Shown one piece after another: positions 32,516-44,084 of a stretch of 64,000 nt of DNA; within the stretch, counting starts at the first letter, position 1, and the number at the start of each line of letters is the position of its first letter. The stretch covers positions 15,879,001 through 15,943,000 of the forward strand of contig NW_018343955.1 of the NCBI RefSeq assembly GCF_002099425.1. The letters are read 5' to 3'. Made by a program: the position numbers and the translations under genes. Source of the stretch: Phascolarctos cinereus (Eukaryota; Chordata; Mammalia; Diprotodontia; Phascolarctidae). Under the pieces are notes generated by a model. That model worked only from the letters and a program-made list of their open reading frames with translations, searched no databases and was not told the origin of the DNA.

Positions 32516-33359
32516 GTAGCTTACTTCTCCCTAGACACACTAAGGGGTATCAGATCTACGAGAACCCTCAGATTGTGTCAGAAAAAGAAACAATTGAAGA
32601 GTTGAAAAGATTTGATAATTCAAGTTCAGTTCTGATTGGTTTCAAACCAATGTTCATGAAAAAAAAAAGCCATGACTACCCCAGGTTTGCCTTATTTGTG
32701 TAGTCTGAGGAATCCCTGGTGAGTGAAGATCAACTCTTCTTAGAACTTTACTCACCAAATGCCTGGAAAAGTAGGTGTTGGCAATGGAGTGGATTGCTGA
32801 CTAATGAAGTTTAGTCCTCCATATTTCCTAGCTTTCATGTTACTGGATGAGGAGCTGCATGCTCAGAAAATTCAAGGGAATCTTTTCAGCTGCTTTTCCA
32901 GCCCACTGTGCTTATGAAAATATATCCCTTACTGAAAGAGACTTGGCCAACTCAGACAAGATGAAAGCTCTGGTCCAAGAGGTCTGCTTCAAGTATAGGA
33001 GGGATATCTTTAAGAACCCAAGGCTATGATGACACTTCTGGAACTTGGAGGCCTTTGATCTGGGATGGATAGAGCCTGAATAAGGACAGGGCTTGGTGTT
33101 GCCTCAGGTTGAAGTGATGGATTCCAGACTCCACCCTGCTGATGGAATTTAAGGGGCAAGTATGCCTAGTTGCTTATAATTCTGAGAGGAAAATTACAAG
33201 GAGAACACTAGAAGAAAAATCCTGTGCAATTCCAATGGATGTTTTTTGATATGTGATTTGTTTCTTCTGGCTGCTTTTAAGATCCTCTTTGTTGTCAAAT
33301 CTCTAAGATTTAATAGATACCTTTCCAGTTGAGTAGAATTTAGTTTTCCTTTGCTGGCG
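32516..33359. other. no feature recognised
   Basis: Over 800 bp of unique-looking intron DNA. The only run worth noting is A10 near 32659. Confidence 0.45.
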
Positions 33360-33600
33360 TTGAGACAACTGGTGGTACAGTGGATGGAGCATTGAGCCTG
33401 GAGTCAGGGAGACCTGCTTTTCAATTTGACCTTGTACACTTACTAGCTGTGTAACTCTAAGCATGTCACTCAACCTCTGTCTGCCTCAGTTTCCTCAACT
33501 GTAAAATGGGGATAATAATAGCACCTATTTCTAAGGTTGTTGTGAGGATTAAATGAGAATATTTGTAAAAAGTGCTTAACATAGTTCTTGGCACAAACTG
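33360..33600 (+). mobile_element. tRNA-derived SINE, near full length
   Basis: CTGGTGGTACAGTGGATGGA, GAGTCAGGGAGACCTGC, CTGCCTCAGTTTCCTCAACT, AAAATGGGGATAATAATAGC and AAAGTGCTTAACATAG. Confidence 0.9.
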
Positions 33601-33699
33601 TGTCTTCCTAAGTGCTTATTCTCTTCCCTTCCATTTCCCCTGGTGTCCTGTGCATTCTATTGATTTTTGTTCTCCCTTTGGTTTTCAATACTTCTTAGA

Positions 33700-33815
33700 A
33701 GTTTTCTCGTATGATCCAGTAAAATGTAAGCTCCTTTAAGGAGCATTTAGTTATTTTTGTGTTTACAGTGTCTAGCACATAATAGACATTAAATAATTAC
33801 TTGTTGAGTTGAATT
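33700..33815 (+). mobile_element. L2 3'-end fragment
   Basis: AAAATGTAAGCTCCTTTAAG, GTGTCTAGCACATAATAGAC and AATTACTTGTTGAGTTG. Confidence 0.75.
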
Positions 33816-34424
33816 GAATAAGGTTCCAAGTGCCAGTATATAAGAGGCAGTAGAGGACCAACACCAAACAGGGACTTATCCATCCAAGATCCTCATCCTT
33901 AGAGCAACAAAATACCTGTGATGCTAAAAACTCAGGTATCAGGCACCAAGTGACAGGTTTCTTCTGGTGTATTTCATCCCCTGACATTTTGGGATGAGGT
34001 TAGGAAGCTGGTGGTGATTGTGAGTTCAGTCTGACTGAAGACTTTTGGGCCTATCTGCTTGAGAACTCACATACCAGGGCAAAGCTCTATCCTAACTCTA
34101 CCTGCTCTCTGCTAGCTCTAATCAGTCTACTCTCCTTACTGCCTACACTCTTGGTTCCTGTGTTTGCCATAACCAGAGAGGGAAGCTAACATAACTCTCA
34201 AACCAATATGGCTTCTTTCCCACTATTATGATGGGCAAAATACACCAAGCTGCTGCTCCACTTAAGCCTATGATGCAAGCTATCCATTAGCTGAGGTGAA
34301 AATTCTTTTTCTTTTGTTACCTTCTCCTATACTCTCGTTTCTAACCACCTTAGCTATCCTTACTCCATTTTGATCACTGTGCCTCCTGAAAATCTTGTTT
34401 TATTGCTAAAGTGACTTTCCTTAG
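33816..34424. other. no feature recognised
   Basis: Unique-looking, pyrimidine-rich around 34090-34170. Confidence 0.4.
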
Positions 34425-34525
34425 TCAACAGTCAGGCATTATGTTAAGCACTGGACATGCAAATAAGAAAAAGACAATCCTTCCCCTCAAGAAGCTTTTA
34501 CTCTAATGGAGAAGCTGATGCTCAA
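34425..34525 (-). mobile_element. L2 3'-end fragment, antisense
   Basis: CAGGCATTATGTTAAGCACT, AAGACAATCCTTCCCCTCAA and TTTTACTCTAATGGAGAAG. Confidence 0.7.
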
Positions 34526-34790
34526 ATGAAATTAACTGGAAAATTTTAAGCCCTCAAAAAAATGGGAGCTTTGAGAAGGGTTTATTGCTCCACCCTTAAG
34601 CCCTCTAATTAGAGGGGAGAAGGGCAACTGAGGATGTTGAGGAAGTGTGGAGTATCAAAGCTGAATCAATCTCTGTGCTGATGGGATTCCAGTTGACGAG
34701 CTTATCCATGGAGTCAAAACCAAGCAATACAGCTGATGGAAAATGAAATTAGCTGGAAAGTTCTGAGCCCTCTTCAAAGGGAGGCTTCCT
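34511..34790. repeat. diverged ~45-bp direct repeat, 217-bp period
   Basis: ATGAAATTAACTGGAAAATT at 34526 recurs as ATGAAATTAGCTGGAAAGTT at 34743. In both, AGCCCTC and a GGGAGGCTT- or GGGAGCTT-like block follow. Origin unknown. Confidence 0.6.
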
Positions 34791-34979
34791 TTAAGCCAGA
34801 TCTTTTTACTTTATACTTTTTCAGGAATGAAAATGGAAGACCTAGCACTCTTAAGACACTCCCTCCAGTACTGATTGCTCTTTTTAAATTATTTTCCCCA
34901 GCATAGTCAGAAAATGAATAGAGACAGTCACTTTGAATCTCATCACCACTTATAACTATGTCACTTTCATCATCTCAGA

Positions 34980-35085
34980 CTTAAACTCTGGTCCTTGAGT
35001 GTAAGGGCTAATTTTTACTTTTCTTTGTATACCTGGAGCTTAGTACAGTGCCCGACATTAATAAATGTTTGTCAAATAATCGATA
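34980..35085 (+). mobile_element. L2 3'-end fragment
   Basis: CTTGAGTGTAAGGGCTAATT, ACCTGGAGCTTAGTACAGTG and CATTAATAAATGTTTGTCAA. Confidence 0.7.
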
Positions 35086-35514
35086 ACAATATTAAAAATA
35101 AGAAGCATTAATGGCAAATATCAGACTTCTAAGAAAAAATATTGCCAAGAGCTCATTCTGTTCCACCTTCTCTAGAAATGCCCTATCTGGGGTTCTTTCC
35201 AGGTATTAGTATAAGATCTATGGGACACAATCATTAATTTTTTTAGAAATTTGAAAGTTTAAACATGACTTCTTTTGGGATACCCAGCCTTAGTCATATA
35301 TAGGAATGTCTTTAGGGCATGGGGAACCTAGGCTCCATGATGCTTCTTTTCCATTTCATCTATTTCAGGCATATGTTGAGAGACAGGAAAAGGAAAGGAA
35401 AGGGGATATTTCTAAAAGTTGGTGCCAAAAACCAAAACAACAAAACAAACAAAAAACAATCTTGAGGGTCATAGATAAGTGATCAGTTCCAAAATCCAGC
35501 CAATATCATCAGGA
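35086..35514. other. no feature recognised
   Basis: Unique-looking apart from a degenerate CAAAACAAACAAAAAACAA run near 35440. Confidence 0.4.
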
Positions 35515-35720
35515 GAAAGTATAGTCTTGTGGATAGTACACTGACTTAAAGTAAGGAAGACCTGAGTTCAAATCTGACCTCTGTTAACTTTCTAGCTGTG
35601 AAACCCTGGGTAAGTCACTTAACCTCTCTATGCCTCAGTTTTCCCATTTGTAAAATGAAAAGGTTGAACTTGATGGCCTCTTAGATCTTTTCTATTTCTA
35701 AGTCTATGCTTCTATGACAC
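35515..35720 (+). mobile_element. tRNA-derived SINE
   Basis: AGTCTTGTGGATAGTACACT, GAAGACCTGAGTTCAAATCT, CTCAGTTTTCCCATTTGTAA and TTTCTATTTCTAAGTCTATG. Full length. Confidence 0.85.
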
Positions 35721-35849
35721 CTCCGCCCATACTTTTTCTTAAGAATTCCCCCAAACATTGTTCTTATGAGATTTGTTTTTCCTTTCAGCATTACCTTTGA
35801 CCTATTTTCACCAGTAGTTATAAAAATATTGACAGTAGTATTGGAGAGG

Positions 35850-36010
35850 ATGACACATTGTGATATAATGGAAAGAACACTGGATTTGTTGTTTGGTTTT
35901 TGACACTAACTTTTAGAGATGTAGGATTTTGGGGTTAAAAGCTCCAGTTTTGTAATCTTGGGCAATCTATTGCATCTTTTTGAGCTTCAGTTCTTAACCT
36001 AGAATTTGAA
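35850..36010 (+). mobile_element. tRNA-derived SINE, degenerate
   Basis: GTGATATAATGGAAAGAACA, TGTAATCTTGGGCAATCTAT and TTTTTGAGCTTCAGTTC. Confidence 0.5.
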
Positions 36011-36148
36011 GATAACTGAACTTAAGTTGGGTAAGATGTTCTGTCACCAGAATGTGCTACATAAACATCAGATGTTTCTGTTCTTCTGATGGCTTCTGGC
36101 TCCAAATCCCTCGAGGCCCTGGGAGCCAAACTTATAAGGATAACTTTG

Positions 36149-36655
36149 AATACACTGTTTGAGGGGGATTTCAGAAAAACCTGGAAAGACTCACATGAAT
36201 TGATGCAAAGTGAAGTGAGCAGAACCAGAACAGCATGCATGGTAACAATATTGTACGATGATCAACTGTCAATGACTTAGCTATTCTCAGCAATACATTG
36301 ATCTAAGAGAATTCTGAAGGACTCATGACAAAAAATGCTATCTTCCTCTAGAGAAGGACCTGATGGAATCTGAATGCAGATCAAGGCATATTATTTTTCC
36401 ACTTCATTTTTTTTCATATTTTTTTTTCCTTTGGGTCTGCGTCTTCTTTCACATCATGACTAATATTGTAATATGTTTTACATGATTGAACATGTATAAC
36501 CTACATCAAATTGCTTACTGTCTCAGGGAGGAGGGAGGTGACAGAGGGAGAGAGAAAATTTGGAACTCAAAATTTTAAAATTGTTAAAAATTATTTGTAC
36601 TTGTAATTAGAAAAAAATAAAATACTATTAAAATAAAAAGAAATACACTGCTTGA
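36149..36655 (+). mobile_element. 5'-truncated L1 with target-site duplications
   Basis: Only the last ~479 bp of a marsupial L1 are present (36163-36641): TTTCAGAAAAACCTGGAAAG, GCAAAGTGAAGTGAGCAGAA, TGATCAACTGTCAATGACTT, GAATGCAGATCAAGGCATAT, TTTGGAACTCAAAATTTTAA and an A-rich end. AATACACTGTTTGA (36149-36162) and AATACACTGCTTGA (36642-36655) flank it. Confidence 0.9.
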
Positions 36656-36803
36656 TTTTGATAGCCTGTGATCGGTTGTCAAACATGTTTTCTTATCTTC
36701 CCTCCTTCTGGCCCACAGCCAGCAGGTTGGATGTAGGACATTATGGAAAAGCTTAAGAATAGTAGTTAGCAGGTGCCAAATTTTCCACACCTGCCTTGAC
36801 CTT

Positions 36804-36867
36804 TGTGTGTGTGTGTTGTGTGTGTGTGTGTTGCGTGTGCGTGTGTGTGTGTGTGCGTTGTGTGTGT
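36804..36867. repeat. (TG)n microsatellite, interrupted
   Basis: TG repeat with several TTG and GCG interruptions, which suggests an old, less mutable array. Confidence 0.95.
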
Positions 36868-37179
36868 CATTTTCTCCACATTTTGCCCTTTACCCTTCCT
36901 CCTGGTACCCACTATAGATTCCTGATTCTCATCCACTTTCTCCATCTGTTGGTGTACTATGAGGAGAAAGTCTGATTCAGCTCTTTCCAAGGCTATTAAT
37001 CTGTCCTGGGTTGTCCCAGAAAATCATCAGTTGTGCATACCACACCTCCAAAAGTATTCTGATAGTAGCTGCCTTCGCTGCTACCTCTCCTGAAGAAGAG
37101 AAGACTAATACAGAACATGATAGATATCTTCAAGTATATCAGTGGCTGTCATGTGGAGTATCATTCCCCATCCCACTGC

Positions 37180-37295
37180 CCTTTAGAATGTGAGCTCCTT
37201 GAGGGCAGAGACTGTCTTTTACCTTTCTTCATATCCCCAGCACTTAACACACAGCCTAACACATAGTAGGTACTTAGTAAATGTTTACTGACTAG
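37180..37295 (+). mobile_element. L2 3'-end fragment
   Basis: AATGTGAGCTCCTTGAGGGC, AGAGACTGTCTTTTACC, ATATCCCCAGCACTTAACAC and AGTAGGTACTTAGTAAATGT. Among the best-preserved L2 tails here. Confidence 0.9.
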
Positions 37296-37299
37296 TAGA

Positions 37300-37520
37300 A
37301 ATAGCTAGCATTTATACAGAACTTTAAGGTTTATAAAACAATTTACAAATACTATTCTTATTCTTCACAAAACAGTGCAAGGTAGGTCTATTATTATACC
37401 CATTTCACATATGAGGAAACCGAGACAGATGGAGGCTAAGTAACTTGCCCAGGGTTAGATAACTAGTGAATATCTGAGGCTAAATTTGAACTCAGGTCTT
37501 CCTGATGCCAGAATCAGGAG
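37300..37520 (-). mobile_element. MIR/CORE-type SINE, antisense
   Basis: GAAATAGCTAGCATTTATAC, CATATGAGGAAACCGAGACA, AAGTAACTTGCCCAGGG and GAACTCAGGTCTTCCTGATG. Confidence 0.9.
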
Positions 37521-37529
37521 AGGTTAGAC

Positions 37530-38735
37530 TTGTTCCAGTTGAAGAAAAATTAAAAATTAATTTGAAACAAAATAATCTTAAAGAATAAGCAGGTCAAAGA
37601 ACAAACCATATAATCAATCAATAATTTAGTAAAGAAAATGAGAACAATGAGATAAGACACCAAAATTTGTGGGATGCAACCAAAGCAGTACTTGGGGGAA
37701 ATTTTATATCTCTAAATGCTTACATCAATAAAATAGAGAAAGAGCAGATCAATGAATTGAGCATAAAACTAAAAGAATTGGAAAAAGAACAAATTAGATT
37801 AAACAACAAATCAGATATTCTGAAAATCTAAGGAGAATCAATAAAATAAAAAATAAGAAAACCATTGAACTAATAAATAAAATTAGGAGCTGGTTTTATG
37901 AAAAAATCAATAAAATACACAAGCAATAGGTTTAGTTAAAAAAAGTAAAGAAGATAACTAAATTACCAGTATCAAAAATGAAAGAGGCAAATTCACTACC
38001 ATTGAAGAGGAAGTTAAAACAATTATTAGGAAATACATTGCCCAATTATATGCTAATAAATAGGAAAATTTAAGCAAAATGGTGAATATTTACAAAAATA
38101 TGAATTGCCCAGATTAAGAGAAGAGGAAATAGAATAACCCAATCTTAGAAAAAGAAATTGAGCAAGCTATCAATGAATTCCCTAAGAAAAAACCCCCAGG
38201 GCCAAATGGATTCATGAATGAATTCCACCAAACATTTAAAGAACAATTAATTCCAATACTATATAAACTGTTTGGAAAAATAGGCAAAGAAGGAATCCCA
38301 CCAAATTCCTTTTTTGACACAAACGTGGTGGTGATACCTAAACCAAGAAGAGTGAAAACAGAGAAACTATAGACCAATTTCACTAATATCAATGCAAAAT
38401 TTTTAAATAAAATACTAGTAAGGAGATTACAGCAATATATCATAAGTCTCATGCGCTATGTCCAGGTGGGATTTATACCAGGAATGCAGGGCTAGTTCAA
38501 CATTAGGAAAACTATCAGCATAATTGACCATATCAATAACAAAACCAACAGAAATCACATGACTATCTCAATCGATGAAGAAGAAGCTTTTGACAAAATA
38601 TAACACCTATTCCTATTAAAAATACTAGAGAACATAAAAATAAATAATATCTATGTAAAACCATCAGTAGGCATTATCTATAATGGGGATAAGCTAGACG
38701 CTTTCCCACTAAAATCAGGGGTGAAATTTTAAGGG
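37530..38735 (+). mobile_element. L1 ORF2 relic (linker to reverse transcriptase)
   Basis: Sense translations in several frames read [86 protein letters not shown] and [16 protein letters not shown], all collinear with L1 ORF2p. Many stops and shifts are present. The copy stops just before the RQGCPLSP and FADD region, so it is truncated at both ends. Confidence 0.9.
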
Positions 38736-38739
38736 GCTT

Positions 38740-38845
38740 AATCAACAGGTATTTTTGAGTGCTTATTTTTTTTACCAGGTGCTAGGGTATACCAAAACAA
38801 AAGTGAGACTAGTCCCTGCCTTCAATGGGCTTAAACTTTATTAGA
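38740..38845 (-). mobile_element. L2 3'-end fragment, antisense
   Basis: TACCAGGTGCTAGGGTATAC, AGTCCCTGCCTTCAATGGGC and TTAAACTTTATTAGAGGGAG. It directly abuts the L1 relic. Confidence 0.7.
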
Positions 38846-39659
38846 GGGAGAACATTGCTACTAGATCCTCTACAGTGTTCTGATTGAGTATTTGGAAAAA
38901 GGAGTGTGAAGTATGCTCTCATAGATAGAGAACCAGTACTAATTCGATAATCTTGGAACTAGGAAACAAGATTTCACTGAAACAGCCTGTAAGCTCTGTG
39001 ACTGTGTAGTTTGACTCCATCTGCTCACAAGGCCTAACCCAATGTCTTGAACATAGCAGATACTAAACAAGTACTTTTGTATAGACATGAAGGAAAGAAA
39101 GTCATAGCCGACCTTGAGCCCCTCTCCTCACTACTGCTACCATTGGAATTGTCAGTATTTCCACTCTACCTCTGCTTCTGGTACTTTTCTACCAGACATT
39201 TCTGTTTCAGTCTTTTTTCCAGCTGTTCAGTGAACACATGGGAAGATCCCTAAGATCTAAGCAGTCAGCACCAGTGAAAAGAAATGAGTTTCAGGAAGGT
39301 CAGGACCTAGACTAAACCCAGGAGTTATTTATCACAAAGGGTCTGTTCCATATGTGTACCAAACATACTCATTTTGATCCTTTTTTCTTTAACCTTCAAC
39401 AACAACAAATAGCATGAATCAGTATGACAAATAACATACTTTTTTGGTAGACTGAGTAAATCATAATATTTTGCATATATATCAATGGATTTGTGATCTT
39501 ATTGCTGTAGGTGCTTCCACCAATGGTATAATTCATGGCCCATCTATGCCTTGTCATCCCGGGCTACTCTTATCCAAGTATTCAAGAAAACCCTCCAAAG
39601 AGGGCCCACTCAACATGCAGAGGACTTTCCTCTAGATGTCTTGAAATTTCTTGTGTCTC
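38846..39659. other. no feature recognised
   Basis: Mostly unique-looking. 39000-39075 faintly resembles a sense L2 tail (CATAGCAGATACTAAACAAG). Confidence 0.4.
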
Positions 39660-39765
39660 AATCATTCAGTCAACAAACCTTTAGGAAGCTCCTACTATAT
39701 GCTGGGCACTGTGCTAAGTGCTGGGGGTAAAAAGAAGGTAAAAAACCAGATCCTGTTTCTCAAGG
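39660..39765 (-). mobile_element. L2 3'-end fragment, antisense
   Basis: AGTCAACAAACCTTTAGGAA, CTACTATATGCTGGGCACTG and TGCTAAGTGCTGGGGG. It runs straight into a MITE. Confidence 0.8.
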
Positions 39766-39908
39766 ATTTTTAATATTTTGGTAAATATTTCAATATAATC
39801 AGTTTACTTTGTAATCTTATGTATTTTATATTATGCATTTAAACACATTATTCCGAGAAGGTCATTGGCTTCACCAAACTGTCAAAGGAGACTCCAAGAA
39901 GTTAAGAA
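39766..39908 (-). mobile_element. hAT-like MITE (GGTTCTTAACC family)
   Basis: TTTCAATATAATCAGTTTAC, CTTTGTAATCTTATGTATTT and AAGAAGTTAAGAACC. Confidence 0.65.
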
Positions 39909-40067
39909 CCTATTCTTTAACTTTTAACATTTCATGGGTAATAATAGAACACACTAACTATCCATTGTCCTCTGGGCTCATTCATTGTCCATCTGCAATG
40001 TTAGAACAGGACATATTGGTAACATCCAGACCCTTGGATTGCAATGGACTATGACAGCCTGAACCAG

Positions 40068-40131
40068 ATTTTGATAAATATTTCAATATAAAAAAAATAA
40101 GTTCACAGACCCCCAAGTTAAAAACTTGTGA
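40068..40131. mobile_element. MITE fragment, same family
   Basis: ATTTTGATAAATATTTCAAT and AAGTTCACAGACCCCCAAGT. It holds only the terminal parts of the same family as 39766. Confidence 0.5.
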
Positions 40132-40184
40132 TTTAGAAGAAGGACTTCATTATGTTGGTTGGACCCTGTATCAAAAATCAAGTC

Positions 40185-40540
40185 ACCTCAAATCCACAAA
40201 AAGCATTTATTAAGCACCAACCATGTGCCAGGCACTACAATAAAGTCTGGGGATACAGAGATAGGTAAAAATAGTCCCTGCCCTCAAGGAGTTTATACTC
40301 TAATGGGAAGGTGAGAGGGGAGATAACATGCAGACAACTATGTACAAAGAGATATAGACAGAATCAGTTGGAAATAATCTCAGATGGAAGTCATTAACAT
40401 TAAGGGGGACCAGGAAAGCCATCTTGGTGAAGGTGGGATTTTAGCTGAGACTTGAAGAAGTCAGGGTAGCCAGTAGATAGAGGTGAGGAAGGAGAGAATT
40501 CCATGGGGGGACTTGGACAAGAGTAGCACAAGATATAAAA
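40185..40540 (-). mobile_element. L2 3'-region relic, antisense
   Basis: AAGCATTTATTAAGCACCAA, CCATGTGCCAGGCACTACAA, CAGACAACTATGTACAAAGA, GTGGGATTTTAGCTGAGACT and AGGGTAGCCAGTAGATAGAG continue well into the L2 body. Confidence 0.8.
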
Positions 40541-40914
40541 TCATAGACATTCTATCAATTATGCCATTGGAGGTTGTACCCACATCAATAAGATCATAGG
40601 GTCATTGAAGCCATACATGTCTGTGAGAAACATGTATTCAGTCTACAGAAAGTATGTTTATTTATTATGCTGACTGATTTATCTGTAGTTGGAGCAAATA
40701 CAGTTCAAAATGACTATGTTTGGTTGTACATGTGGAGTAGACCCCTTGCAATAACTTCTGGGCCTATCCTTCCTGTAACTCATTTATCTTCACTGGTGCT
40801 GATTGTTTGGATCTCAGAGACCACTTGGGAAACTGCACAGGGCTTTTAATGACCTCAAGCATCTCCCTGAAACAAAGAAACACCTTTCCTAGTGCTGTGC
40901 TATCGCTTAGAAAT
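40541..40914. other. no feature recognised
   Basis: Unique-looking intron DNA. Confidence 0.4.
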
Positions 40915-41195
40915 TATGGAATATACATTTCCTCTTCTACCTAATTGAATCTCTAGCTTTCTTTGAAACTCAGATCAAGTGCTTCCCCGTACAGGAAGCC
41001 TATTCCAGCCAGCCCCCATCTATAGTGGATGGCAGCTCCCCTGACCCCAAATTATTTTATATCTACATTGTATGTATTTTGTGTTTTCCCTTTTGTGTTT
41101 GTATTTCTCCCCAACAGAACAGAAGTTCTGCAAGAAAAGCAGCTGCCTCTCTTTTATATCTGTATCCCCATTTCCCAGCATGGTACCTGGCCTAT
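40915..41195 (+). mobile_element. L2 3'-end relic
   Basis: CTCAGATCAAGTGCTTCCCC, GTATTTTGTGTTTTCCC, AACAGAAGTTCTGCAAGAAA and TATCCCCATTTCCCAGCATG. It abuts the CR1 copy. Confidence 0.65.
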
Positions 41196-41579
41196 GTAAT
41201 CACAGAATTTGAGAACTGGAAGGGCCCTCAGCGGCCATCTGTTTGTATCCTTCCACACTACCACATAGTGGGCAACTGGTCATCCAGACTCTGCCTGAAG
41301 ATCTTCAAGAAGGGGTTGCTTATCCCCTCTCCAGAGAACCCACTCCACGTTGGGGCAGCTCTAATTCTTAGCAAGTTTTTTCTGACAAAGCTTAAATTGG
41401 CCTTCTTGCCTCCTGACCATTGCTTTTAGTTCTGCCCTTGAGGCCAAATGAAGTAAATGTAGCCTCTCTACTATAAGCCTTTCAAAGACCTGAAGAGAGT
41501 GCTCATGACCTCCCTGAGTCTTCCTTTCTTCAAGCAAAATATGTTCAGTCCCTTCAACCAATCTTATCATCTTCATCCT

Positions 41580-41825
41580 AATTAACATTTACATGACACT
41601 TCAAAGTTTGCAAACTGTTTTTACAAATATTAACTCATTTTGTCTTCATAACAACCCTGAGAGGTAAGTGCTATTATTTTCCTTATTTTATAGACAAGGA
41701 AACTAAGGCAGGCAGTTGTTAAGTGACTTGCTCAGGGTCACACAGCTAGTAAGTATCTGAGGCCACATTTGAACTCAAATCTTCCTGAATCCAAATCTAG
41801 CCACTGTACCACCTAGCTGCCCCAT
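41580..41825 (-). mobile_element. MIR/CORE-type SINE, antisense, inserted in CR1
   Basis: CACTTCAAAGTTTGCAAACT, CTTCATAACAACCCTGAGAG, AAGTGACTTGCTCAGGGTCA and TACCACCTAGCTGCCCC. Full length with both ends. Confidence 0.9.
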
Positions 41826-42908
41826 AAGACAATGGACTTAAGGCTCTTCACTATAGTGGTTGCCCTCTTGATACTCTATAAATGATCAATATCTTTCTTA
41901 AATCATGGTGCCTAGACCTGAACATAATACTCTAGGTGAGTTCTGATGAGGGCAGAACGGAGTGAGACTAGTACTTCTATTTCCAAAAGTGATTGACGCT
42001 TCGCTTAACGTAGCCCAAATTTACATTCCTTTTTTTGGTTTGTTTCCTTTTGACTGTCAATTTCTTTTTTTCAAATGAAGATCTTCCTTCTCTCCCTCCT
42101 GTCTCCTGCCTCTCCCACCCTGAGAAAGCAAGATGCTTTGGCTTTTGTGGCTGTCATATAATATTGCTACTTCATTTAGAGCTCGGAGTATACAAAAGTA
42201 CACTAAAAACCCCAGGTCCTTTTCAAAACAACAGCTGTCTATCTATGCTTTTCCATTTTATACTTATAAAATTGATTTTTTTATATCCAAGTATGCATTT
42301 ATATTTATTCCCACCAAATCTTCTTTTATTAGATTCAGCTCAATGTTGACCCTTTTGGATGCTGACTCTATCATGCCATACATCAGCTCTACCTCCTTGC
42401 TTGGTGCCACCTGCAAATTTGATGAGTATATCAACTACACCTGTATTCAAATCATCGATAAAAATGTGAAATGGCACAGAGCCAAGCCCAGATTTCTTCA
42501 TTTCACCACTGGTGATCATCTGACATGCTGACACGGAACCATTAACAACACTCTCTGAATCCAGATATCCAAACAGTTTTAAATCCATCTTTTTGCATTA
42601 TGGTCTAATCCATATATTTCCATCTTCTCCACAAGAATATTCTGAGACCCTTCAGCAAAAGTCTTGTTGAAACCTAGGCAAACTAGATCTACAGCATTCT
42701 CCTTATCCACCTGTCTAATAAACTTGTCAAAAAGAGAAATGAGGTTAATTTGGCATGCTCTGTTCTTGATGAAGCCATGCTGCCTCTTGAAATCATTGCT
42801 TCCTTTCTAAATGTTTGGCAACCATCCCTTTAATGACCCATTCCAGAATTTTCTCAGGAATCAAAATTAAGCTTATTGGTCACCTTGAGTTTGAAAACTC
42901 TTTTTTTT

Positions 42909-43032
42909 CCTTCCTTCCTTCCTTCCTTCCTTCCTTCCTTCCTTCCTTCCTTCCTTCCTTCCTTCCTTCCTTCCTTCCTTCCTTCCTTCCTTCCTTCCTT
43001 CCTTCCTTCCTTCCTTCCTTCCTTCCTTCCTT
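42909..43032. repeat. (CCTT)31 microsatellite
   Basis: An uninterrupted tetranucleotide array of about 124 bp with strict purine/pyrimidine strand asymmetry, preceded by a short T run. It yields poly-(FLPS) and poly-(EGRK) spurious ORFs on the two strands. Confidence 0.98.
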
Positions 43033-43724
43033 TTCAAATATAAACATTTGCCCTTCTCCAAATTTGTGGCACCTCCTCTCCCCTTTTCCATGATCTTTCA
43101 AAAATTACTGACAATGACTCTTCAATCACCTCTGAGAGTTCCTTAGGGACCCACAAACGTGGGCTAAATGACTTGATTTCATCAGGACAGTCAAGTGCTC
43201 TCTTATTCTCCTTACCTGTCTTGGGTATCACCTTTCTCCTGTCATTTCCAGGAGCGTGTTCACTTGCTTTTTTAGTGAAAACAGAAACAAAATGAGAAAT
43301 GAGTGGCCCTGCTTTCTCTTGTTTTTACTTATCACATCCCATTTGTTTTTATCTGCAGCTAAGACCATTTTCCATCTCTTTGATGTTTCTCTTTTTTGGG
43401 GGTTGGGTGGGTGAGTAGGGAAGCTATGAAAAGCCTTTCTTTGTTTCTCAGACATTTTAGATTCATTTGGTTGTTTTTTTTAAAGTAAAATAGCTGTATT
43501 ATCCTTCAATTGCAAAGGTAATCACAAAAAGCCAACTGAAACATGCTCTCATGAATATGACTCATTTATAATCCAACAGCTCAATCTTTTCAATATTTAG
43601 TGAATATTTTTGCTATCTTGTTAGAGCAACTAACATAAAATAATAGGCAATTGCATTATTTTAATGAAAATTAGTGTACATTTTTAGTCTGGATGTTGTA
43701 AAAGATACACACAAGGCCATAGAT

Positions 43725-43880
43725 TAAGAGCTGTAAGGATATGAAAGCCCATTTAGTCCAACCTCCTCACTTCATAGATGAGTAAACTGAGGCACACAGA
43801 GGTCAAATGACTTGCCCAGGGTCACATATCTAGTAAGTATCTGGACGGAGATTTGAATCCACATGTTCCTGATTTTATAT
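43725..43880 (-). mobile_element. MIR-type SINE, antisense
   Basis: TTTAGTCCAACCTCCTCACT, GATGAGTAAACTGAGGCACA and GACTTGCCCAGGGTCACATA. Confidence 0.85.
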
Positions 43881-44084
43881 AGTACTCTATAATTATTTTA
43901 TTCCTAAATATGAAATGATTTTCTAAAAACCATTTAATTTTTATTTTAGCTATATTGAATATGAGAAAAATTAAAATCTTAAATTAGGTATCTAATTTTT
44001 CAATTTCTAGTTACTGTACATTTCCAGATTGGAAAAGAAAGCTCAGCATTCCTTCCCTTTCAGTTTCCAAAGGATTTCTCAATG

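Larger units (their letters stand above)
41196..43480 (-). mobile_element. long CR1/L3 relic, antisense
   Basis: The longest CR1-clade copy in the window, about 1.9 kb after removing insertions. Antisense landmarks in order: ACTGGAAGGGCCCTCAGCGG, AGACTCTGCCTGAAGATCTT, TCTGACAAAGCTTAAATTGG, AAACCCCAGGTCCTTTTCAA, CTTGGTGCCACCTGCAAATT, CTCCACAAGAATATTCTGAG, TTGATGAAGCCATGCTGCCT and TTTGTGGCACCTCCTCTCCC. It therefore runs from near the 3' end well into the reverse-transcriptase region. It is interrupted by a SINE (41580-41825) and a microsatellite (42909-43032). Confidence 0.85.

Noticed and set aside
42815-43101. Repetitive ORFs on both strands, FLPS and EGRK repeats
   Set aside because: They are translations of the (CCTT)31 microsatellite.
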